From contig VOGB01000002.1 in NCBI GenBank assembly GCA_009493725.1, positions 1 through 10,312 on the forward strand: a stretch of DNA of 10,312 nucleotides, in the 5' to 3' direction. Below the pieces are notes generated by a model that made no database searches, had not been told where the DNA came from, and saw only the letters and a list, made by a program, of their open reading frames with translations. Positions 1 to 4,432 of the stretch are shown here, one piece after another; positions within the stretch are counted from its first letter, which is position 1; the number at the start of each line of letters is the position of its first letter. The stretch is from Pseudoramibacter fermentans. Its GTDB lineage: Bacteria; Bacillota; Clostridia; Eubacteriales; Eubacteriaceae. Made by a program: the position numbers and the translations under genes.

Positions 1-126
1 CGTTCGGAATAGGTTATACTAGACAAAAGATCAGCTCCTAAAAGATGGGTTTGTGATAAACACCATTTTAAAGGAAGCTGATCTTTTTTGTCCGAACAGC
101 GTTCGGATTAATTTTACAATCTACCA
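1..126. repeat. Left arm of the terminal inverted repeat / junction palindrome
   Basis: Positions 2-126 are the reverse complement of 10189-10312 plus base 1. Position k pairs with 10315-k, and the only mismatch is at 56 (A) against 10259. If the molecule is circular, the arms abut and form a palindrome of about 250 bp whose centre reads CCGAACGTTCGG. Within the arm, 25-36 pairs with 76-87 (AAAAGATCAGCT against its complement), and inner pairings close a loop at 53-57. A T-run at 84-89 follows, so the arm could act as a transcription terminator. A second small hairpin, TCCGAAC-AGC-GTTCGGA, lies at 91-107. The repeat is directly visible; its role is not. Confidence 0.95.
25..90 (+). terminator. 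Long hairpin with T-run inside the palindrome arm
   Basis: A 12-bp perfect outer stem (25-36 with 76-87) encloses imperfect inner stems (ATGG 45-48 with CCAT 63-66, and GTTT 49-52 with AAAC 58-61, leaving A62 bulged). The loop is GTGAT. The stem runs directly into TTTTTT at 84-89, as in a rho-independent terminator. It would stop transcription crossing the palindrome centre towards the secreted-protein gene. The mirrored copy lies at 10225-10290 on the other strand. Confidence 0.55.
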
Positions 127-167
127 ATTACTTAAAATCTTGTTGAGTACTAAATGAGGTGAGTACA

Positions 168-578
168 ATGAAAAAAGCAATTAAAGGATTATTAGTTATC
201 GGGACTCTAAGTTTGACATTAGTAAGTGTGCCCGATTTTCTTTCAACTCCTATCACACACAGCCAACGTGTCGCTTCAGCATCAACTAGAATACCATCTG
301 CATTCAGACATACTTGGGGAAATGGGGACGGTAACTGGTACAAAATTACCAATTATACAGTTTCAGATGGCTGGCTAAAACAAATGGGGAATAAACATAA
401 GATCAGCAAGGTATTAGCTAAATCGAACAGAACAATGATCTTGCATTTAAAAGGATTAGGATTCGTTACTTATACTATCAAGAAGAAATATATGAGATAT
501 TTCGGCCAAAAGGTCACTATTTTAACAATCAAACCCGCTCATGGACGTTCGAGTGAATATTATCGAGGAATCAACTAA
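168..578 (+). CDS. Small secreted protein of unknown function (lactobacillar type)
   Basis: This is a 136-aa protein. The ATG at 168 is chosen because GAGGTG lies six bases upstream; an in-frame GTG at 159 lacks such spacing. The N-terminus is a classic signal peptide: MKK, then a hydrophobic stretch LLVIGTLSLTLVSV, then a possible signal peptidase I site after VASA near residue 39. The mature part opens with IPSAFRHTWGNGDGNWYKI. This resembles the opening of many small secreted lactobacillar proteins in which a motif like 'P..-RGTWY' leads a basic, beta-rich domain; that link is from memory of the family. The C-terminal half is strongly basic (IKKKYMRYF) with no cysteines. It is presumably exported and either released or held by charge on the wall. 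Its function is unknown. It sits alone between the palindrome arm and another cargo gene, with no clear promoter. Confidence 0.8.
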   Translation: MKKAIKGLLVIGTLSLTLVSVPDFLSTPITHSQRVASASTRIPSAFRHTWGNGDGNWYKITNYTVSDGWLKQMGNKHKISKVLAKSNRTMILHLKGLGFVTYTIKKKYMRYFGQKVTILTIKPAHGRSSEYYRGIN

Positions 579-585
579 ATTGGGT

Positions 586-614
586 TTGATGGGTTACGTG
601 GTTCTTAATAACAT
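586..614 (+). promoter_or_regulatory. Possible promoter for the 641-1111 gene
   Basis: TTGATG (586-591) and TAACAT (609-614) are separated by exactly 17 bases, each matching four of six consensus positions. The site lies in the gap between the two cargo genes, which would make the second gene independently transcribed. The match is moderate only. Confidence 0.35.
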
Positions 615-640
615 TCACTAAAGTAAGGGAGGATTTTATC

Positions 641-1111
641 ATGGATGAATTATTAAAAATTTTAGATATTTCTGAAACTAAAGCCACACAAACAAAATTT
701 AAATTTAATGTTAATGAAGGGTCCTCGGATCCGGAACATTCAGCGATTCACTTCCTAAAAACTGAATTCCCAAGGTTTGTGACTATGACTGCTTGGCGAA
801 AAAAAGGTGCAGCCACAAACATGCTAGATAATTACAAGTACGTTGTTTCTTTTGCACAAGACCCTGACAACAAACATAGATATATATTTGGAGGCCTGTT
901 TTACGTCGAAGATTTACCAAATGTTAAAGATATTATTGATGGAATCGGTTATCGACTATATCTTGATCAAAGTAAAAATATACAAGAAAATATTGGTAAA
1001 TTAGCCGTAATTACTAATGAATTGGTCAAAAGAAGCATTTCTCGAACGTATGACAGTACAAGAGAGCTAAGCTTATCTATTGATCATAAATCCGATATGA
1101 ATTTTAGTTAA
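641..1111 (+). CDS. Hypothetical cytoplasmic protein, 156 aa
   Basis: The ATG at 641 follows GGGAGG at a good distance. The protein begins MDELLKILDISETKATQTKF and has no signal peptide or membrane segment. A central stretch, YKYVVSFAQDP then HRYIFGGLFYVEDLP (about residues 67-95), has the alternating hydrophobic pattern of paired beta strands. It loosely recalls the N-terminal domain found in front of GIY-YIG-type nucleases in Firmicutes, where a line such as 'isF....-FvGvY.V' occurs. No GIY-YIG catalytic part is present. If the resemblance is real, this is either a stand-alone copy of that domain or a truncated gene. The end, LSLSIDHKSDMNFS, gives no clue. I do not recognise the family and assign no function. 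It is likely plasmid cargo. Confidence 0.65.
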   Translation: MDELLKILDISETKATQTKFKFNVNEGSSDPEHSAIHFLKTEFPRFVTMTAWRKKGAATNMLDNYKYVVSFAQDPDNKHRYIFGGLFYVEDLPNVKDIIDGIGYRLYLDQSKNIQENIGKLAVITNELVKRSISRTYDSTRELSLSIDHKSDMNFS

Positions 1112-1231
1112 ATAAACGAGTATGAGTGTTGTAGCTAGTGGTTAAAATGGCTATGGTAAGTCTTACGATGGTCAACTCAAGTTGGCCAAGCACTTAATTT
1201 TGATTCTGGCAGTTAGCTAAACGATGACGAT

Positions 1232-1252
1232 AAAAAAAAACGCCTTTAGGCG
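1232..1252 (-). terminator. Short hairpin with A-run (minus-strand terminator-like)
   Basis: CGCC-TTTA-GGCG at 1241-1252 is preceded by nine A residues at 1232-1240. On the - strand this reads as a small hairpin followed by a T-run. No minus-strand gene lies immediately to its right, so it may be a relic at the edge of the insertion sequence. The stem is short. Confidence 0.4.
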
Positions 1253-1263
1253 GTCTCAGACTG

Positions 1264-1301
1264 AAGATAAAGTCCTTAAAATACGAGGATTTTGTCTTTT
1301 T
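1264..1301 (+). terminator. Hairpin terminator upstream of the transposase remnant
   Basis: Positions 1264-1276 pair with 1286-1298 over 13 bp, including two G-U pairs, with a nine-base loop; T residues follow at 1297-1301. It would end transcripts arriving from the cargo gene. Insertion sequences often carry such a stem ahead of the transposase, where it blocks read-through from outside, so it may belong to the IS end. Confidence 0.55.
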
Positions 1302-1336
1302 GTGTTCTTTATAATTATTGGTGAGAGGTGATTGCT

Positions 1337-2062
1337 ATGCTTGGGAAACACGATCATAGCAAGCGTAACCGAATCCAATTTGTCACGATTAACGAAATGG
1401 TTCCGCAGAATCATTTATTACGAAAAATTGATAAAGTGATCGATTTTATTTACGATTTAGTGCAACCACTCTATACCATTGATAACAGGCAGCCAGGATT
1501 GGCCCAGTCATTCTGACTAAACTACCAATTATTCAATATCTATTTGATATTCGAAGTATGCGCTAAACAATCAAAGAGATTCAAGTGAATATGGCTTACC
1601 ACTGGTTTTTAGGGCTTGATATGGTTAAAGTGGTTCCCCATTTCACGACATTTGGTAAAAACTTTGAACGTCGCTTTAAGGGGACGGATCTATTTGAGCA
1701 AATTCTCCTCCAATGTGTCCAGGCAAAGCTGGTGGACCCTCTTCGGTCCTATTCGTTGATAGAACCCACGTTAAAGCCGATGCAAACAACCATAAGTTCT
1801 CAGACGTGATGGTTAACAAAGAGGCCGTTAATTATCGTCAAGCCTTGGATCAAAAGATTGAAAAAAGATCGGGTTGCCCTTAAAAGCAGATCAATCAGCT
1901 GTAAAAACCAAACGACGAAAAGTTAGTCGGAATGATCCTGAGAGCGGTTGGTTTCATAAGGGAGAGCACAAACAAGTTTTTGCTTATAATGTGTAATCCT
2001 TGAAACAAATCCATCGAGGACTCAAAGAACTTCAGAACACTTTGGAAGCATCATTTATTTAA
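1337..2062 (+). pseudogene. Decayed IS1182-family transposase
   Basis: The reading starts at ATG 1337 after GAGAGGTG and gives MLGKHDHSKRNRIQFVTI, typical of IS1182-type transposases. It loses frame near 1503. It resumes in another frame (VILTKLPIIQYLFDIRSMR), meets TAA at 1564 where CAA is expected, then continues through AYHWFLGLD and TTFGKNFERRFKGTDLFEQI. A second frame change near 1740 leads to VLFVDRTHVKADANNHKF, which carries the first DDE-type aspartate. A third near 1865 leads to DPESGWFHKGEHKQVFAYNV, ended by TAA at 1994. The rest of the catalytic domain and the right end are missing; an in-frame tail of 21 codons to 2062 is of uncertain origin. At least three frameshifts, a nonsense codon and a 3' truncation make it inactive. 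Family assignment is by recognisable motifs. Confidence 0.85.
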
Positions 2063-2133
2063 GTTAGCTACATATTTTATGTACGAAGGCAGTTTATGTA
2101 CACAAGATTCTTGATGCTATCTACCAATAGTCA

Positions 2134-2182
2134 TTTCTATATCTATAGAATCATATTTCTATATATCTATAATTCTATAGAA
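2134..2182. repeat. Distal cluster of TTCTATAGAA-type repeats (parS-like)
   Basis: Four copies or part-copies of a CTATAGAA/TTCTATA element occur here: TTCTATA at 2135-2141, CTATAGAA at 2143-2150, TTCTATA at 2157-2163, and a full TTCTATAGAA at 2173-2182. The same motif is repeated at 3400-3550 on the other side of the partition genes and stands out nowhere else in the window. This supports a role as binding sites for the small partition protein. Binding itself is inferred. Confidence 0.7.
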
Positions 2183-2191
2183 GAATAATCA

Positions 2192-2545
2192 TCATTCTTC
2201 AGGCATATTTCGCTGAACCTGCCGAACGAATTCCATCACAAGTTTTTTCTTGGTATCCGGCATATCATTTATATATTTTTCAACAAGTTCATTAATAACT
2301 TCATAGTTCTTTTTGTTTTCAACAATCCCGATTTGTTTAATCGCCATGTGAGTATCAATTTGTGTTTGAACAGATTTTGGCGTGTCTTTAGCTTTCAACT
2401 TTCTAGTATAGTGCATTAAAATTTGGTCGTCTGGTAAAGATCTTCGTATGGTTTCAGATACCTTAGGTTCTATCCGTTCTGGGCGGAATGTTTTATTCTT
2501 CCTAATTTTGCCTAAGCCATTCAATCCCAGTGACTTTTCACCCAT
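2192..2545 (-). CDS. Small ParB-like partition partner (ribbon-helix-helix type)
   Basis: This 117-aa protein starts at 2545, eight bases after GGAGAG and 14 bases downstream of the parA stop, so the two genes form one operon. The N-terminal third is basic and probably disordered (GKIRKNKTFRPERIEPK). The C-terminal part, from about residue 58, reads KSVQTQIDTHMAIKQIGIVENKKNYEVINELVEKYI. That is a short strand followed by two helices, the layout of a ribbon-helix-helix or DUF5388-like DNA-binding fold seen in plasmid proteins next to ParA. Known relatives bind centromere repeats, stimulate the ParA ATPase through a flexible basic tail and repress their own promoter. TTCTATAGAA clusters lie on both sides and are the likely targets. 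The fold is inferred from the pattern, not from an alignment. Confidence 0.75.
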   Translation of the reverse strand: MGEKSLGLNGLGKIRKNKTFRPERIEPKVSETIRRSLPDDQILMHYTRKLKAKDTPKSVQTQIDTHMAIKQIGIVENKKNYEVINELVEKYINDMPDTKKKLVMEFVRQVQRNMPEE

Positions 2546-2559
2546 AATATGATCTCTCC

Positions 2560-3369
2560 TTATTCATTAAATTTAGTGATTCGTTCTTTGATTTCGTTGA
2601 CAACATTTTCGTAAACACTCATTACTCGAATATCATTTATATCCTTAGACCTATCAGTAATACCAGTTCGATCAAATCTCTTTAACCTAGCCATTTGTCT
2701 AATCCGTTGTTTGAACATGTTGGCTTTTCCGAAACTATCAATTGCATCATCTAAGACATCAAGATCTAGATTGTTCCCGTTTTGTTGCAAAACCGGTAAA
2801 ACACCTAATAAATCCAATCCGAGCTTATAGTCGTCCTTCAAATTAATTAAGTGTTCAGCATAGGTTTCAGCGCCTGTTAATGATCTTTCTTGAGTTTGTA
2901 AAATAATAATTACAAAATCACTTGCCACAAGCGCTGAATCAGTAAATTTATTTAACTGCGGTGGAACGTCTAAAATAATGTAATCATATTTTTCTTTCAA
3001 TGGGCTGAGCAGTTTTGCTAGGTAAGTGTCCTGTGTATAATCATCAGCAAAAGTTTCATTTAAATATTTTTCATATCCTTGTAAATCTTGATATGACGGT
3101 AGCAAATCTAAATTATCTTTAACATGAACTAAGGCCTTTTGTAGATTACCGCTGATTAGCGCAGTTTCTAATGTCTCTTCAAAGTCTGGTTTAATATCAT
3201 AAATGGCTTCCATAGTGGTAAAAAGTAAATCCGTTGCATTTGCTTGGGGATCAAGATCAACAAGTAATGTTTTTTTATTATGCTTTGATAGTATGTAAGA
3301 AATCATCACAGCATTAGTTGTTTTGCCCACACCACCTTTAAAGTTTCCGGTAGTAATCGTAATTGCCAT
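2560..3369 (-). CDS. parA: ParA-family partition ATPase
   Basis: This is a 269-aa member of the ParA/MinD/Soj family, which uses ATP-dependent binding to the nucleoid to space plasmid copies. The start at 3369 (MAITITTGNFKGGVGKTT) follows GGAGG by eight bases; the ATG at 3384 overlaps that site and would add only five residues. The deviant Walker A motif KGGVGKTT is at residues 11-18, with signature Lys11 and P-loop Lys16. Walker A' LLVDLDPQANAT is at about 35-46, and Walker B YIILDVPPQ at about 130-138. There is no N-terminal HTH domain, so this is a short, type Ib-like ParA and autoregulation should fall to the partner gene just downstream. A promoter-like pair upstream overlaps the TTCTATAGAA repeats. 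All key motifs are intact. Confidence 0.93.
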   Translation of the reverse strand: MAITITTGNFKGGVGKTTNAVMISYILSKHNKKTLLVDLDPQANATDLLFTTMEAIYDIKPDFEETLETALISGNLQKALVHVKDNLDLLPSYQDLQGYEKYLNETFADDYTQDTYLAKLLSPLKEKYDYIILDVPPQLNKFTDSALVASDFVIIILQTQERSLTGAETYAEHLINLKDDYKLGLDLLGVLPVLQQNGNNLDLDVLDDAIDSFGKANMFKQRIRQMARLKRFDRTGITDRSKDINDIRVMSVYENVVNEIKERITKFNE

Positions 3370-3399
3370 AAATTTATCCTCCATTTATTTTATTCAAAA

Positions 3400-3550
3400 T
3401 CTATAGAAACATAGCTTTATAGAATTGAATTTCTATAGAACTATAGTAGCTTAATATTAGGAATAGTGCAAGATTAGTTTAAAACCAGTTTTATAGTTCT
3501 ATAGAACTATAACTTTATAATTCTATATTATCACAACATTTCTATAGAAA
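3400..3550. repeat. Proximal cluster of TTCTATAGAA repeats (parS/operator-like)
   Basis: Copies include CTATAGAA 3401-3408, TTATAGAA 3417-3424, TTCTATAGAA 3431-3440, a perfect 22-bp palindrome at 3491-3512 (half-site TTATAGTTCTA), TTCTATA 3521-3527 and the perfect palindrome ATTTCTATAGAAAT at 3538-3551. The array lies directly upstream of parA and overlaps its likely promoter, so it could serve both as centromere and as operator. It mirrors the cluster at 2134-2182 beyond the operon. Confidence 0.8.
3443..3471 (-). promoter_or_regulatory. Likely promoter of the par operon
   Basis: On the - strand, TTGCAC (complement of 3466-3471) and TACTAT (complement of 3443-3448) are 17 bases apart. The -10 box touches the TTCTATAGAACTATAG repeat at 3431-3446, so a protein bound there would block transcription. 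The match to consensus is moderate. Confidence 0.4.
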
Positions 3551-4071
3551 TTTAATTTGCTTATTTACTTCTTATCCAATGAAGATTATGATTTAAGCGT
3601 GATCAAAAAAGGTCACGTTAAGTGGTTTCTCAACAAAACAAACAAAAAGATCATTGCTTAAAAATCATTCCCCAATAACTTTTAGTCAATTATACAGGTC
3701 ACTACACTTTATAGATCTTTTAACGTGTAAATCCTGATAGTGCTGTTTTTTTATAACTTATAAGATATTTAATCATTTTTATGCAATTTCATTCTGCTAT
3801 TGATTTTCAGTGCTTTCGACAGATACTTACTTAGATATCCAGAAGCGTTTATGTTACTCGAATGTTCAACAGTACCTTCTATCGCGTATTGGTTCCAACC
3901 GAAAACTGACAAGGAGAGTACAAGGCCAAATACGTGGTCAGTAAGCGCTATGCTAGACTAAAGTTAATTTAGCAACCGAATAAAGAGATCAAACTAAACC
4001 GAAAAAGTCCCCAATTCACGAGGAATCAGAGACTTTTGGTTTAGTAAGTAGCTACCAGACAGCTACTTAGA

Positions 4072-4109
4072 TTCAGTCGATTTTCACCGGCAAGTTAAAA
4101 TCGACTGAA
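4072..4109. repeat. Perfect 13-bp inverted repeat
   Basis: TTCAGTCGATTTT (4072-4084) is exactly complementary to AAAATCGACTGAA (4097-4109), with a 12-base spacer. It has no T-run, which argues against a terminator and for a protein-binding or origin-related site. Confidence 0.75.
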
Positions 4110-4192
4110 CATTGTTCTTAATTTGTAGGTTAATTATACCGCAAACCAGTCCCCGAGGACAAGTTAAGGATAGTTAAAAACAAATTAAAGCC

Positions 4193-4235
4193 AATGGACT
4201 AAGTAGCTAACTGAAGCTATTTAGTCCATTTTTGT
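4193..4235 (+). terminator. Hairpin terminator / possible attenuator ahead of rep
   Basis: TGGACTAAGTAGCT (4195-4208) pairs with AGCTATTTAGTCCA (4215-4228) over 14 bp with one G-U pair and a six-base loop; TTTTT follows. It lies on the rep-coding strand about 200 bases before the gene. CTAAGTAGCT at 4199-4208 can instead pair over 10 bp with AGCTACTTAG at 4061-4070, which would break the terminator if both are in one transcript. It could therefore be an attenuator or simply a boundary terminator. Confidence 0.65.
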
Positions 4236-4246
4236 TGTTAGAAATT

Positions 4247-4350
4247 AAAAAAAGTTGCCGACTGGGCAACTCACAAACAGACACATGCTGGTGAAACTAC
4301 AAAGCCCTCACAACCAATGTTCGCTTTGTAATTCAGTTAGAGCATATCAG
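4247..4350 (-). ncRNA. Predicted antisense RNA controlling rep
   Basis: On the - strand, a promoter TTGCTA-N17-TAAAAT (complement of 4380-4385 and 4357-4362) is followed by about 100 transcribed bases. These end in a hairpin terminator, AGTTGCC-N5-GGCAACT at 4253-4271, running into seven U residues (A-run 4247-4253). The RNA would contain a stem-loop, TACAAAGC 4298-4305 with GCTTTGTA 4323-4330. Its 17-base loop reads on the antisense strand GAACAUUGGUUGUGAGG and contains UUGG, a YUNR-type motif typical of kissing antisense RNAs. It lies fully within the probable leader of rep mRNA. Antisense control of rep is known in RepA_N plasmids such as pSK41; the extension to this plasmid is inferred. 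Confidence 0.7.
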
Positions 4351-4356
4351 ATTTGT

Positions 4357-4385
4357 ATTTTAAAGCAAATCAAATGTTTTAGCAA
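4357..4385 (-). promoter_or_regulatory. Promoter of the antisense RNA
   Basis: The -35 is TTGCTA (complement of 4380-4385) and the -10 is TAAAAT (complement of 4357-4362), with a spacer of exactly 17 bases. The -10 matches five of six and the -35 four of six positions. Transcription would begin near 4350 and run away from rep. Confidence 0.6.
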
Positions 4386-4426
4386 CTCTCTTTTGAGACA
4401 GCGTGTGTCAGTCAAGAAAGGGAGTT
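4384..4426 (+). promoter_or_regulatory. Stem that sequesters the rep ribosome binding site
   Basis: AACTCTCTTT (4384-4393) pairs with AAAGGGAGTT (4417-4426) over ten positions with one G-U pair. This buries the AAAGGGAG ribosome binding site of rep. The enclosed 23 bases contain a smaller GACA/TGTC hairpin. Immediately upstream lies the region covered by the antisense RNA. Together they fit translational control in which antisense binding favours the closed stem; this mechanism is inferred. Confidence 0.55.
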
Positions 4427-4432
4427 TTTATT

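Larger units (their letters stand above)
3556..4246. other. Gene-free control region upstream of rep
   Basis: No intact gene is visible in this stretch. It contains a series of inverted repeats: CGTGA/TCACG around 3599-3618; an imperfect stem AACCGAAAAAGTC/GACTTTTGGTT at about 3998-4042; AAGTAGCT-N7-AGCTACTT at 4046-4068; a perfect 13-bp stem TTCAGTCGATTTT-N12-AAAATCGACTGAA at 4072-4109; and the terminator at 4195-4234. A possible + strand promoter is TTGTTC (4112-4117), 17 bases, TATACC (4135-4140). The density of structure fits a replication-control leader or an accessory origin part; which hairpins act in RNA and which in DNA cannot be told here. Confidence 0.6.

Noticed and set aside
91..107. 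LexA/SOS box
   Set aside because: CGAAC and GTTCG are separated by three bases, not the four required in the Gram-positive LexA consensus.
1..126. Telomere of a hairpin-ended linear plasmid
   Set aside because: The palindromic junction would fit, but no protelomerase-like gene is in the window and the backbone (RepA_N, ParA, MOBQ) is usual for circular plasmids. Kept only as an alternative.
128..352. Minus-strand frame opposite the secreted-protein gene
   Set aside because: No ribosome site and it lies wholly against a better-supported gene with a signal peptide.
3862..3972. Short frame on the + strand, 36 codons broken by TGA at 3907 (FNSTFYRVLVPTEN / GEYKAKYVVSKRYARLKL)
   Set aside because: It has a protein-like look and an AAGGAGAG sequence inside, but it is short, interrupted, has no good ribosome site before the ATG and matches nothing that I know. 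It may be a relic but cannot be supported as a gene.
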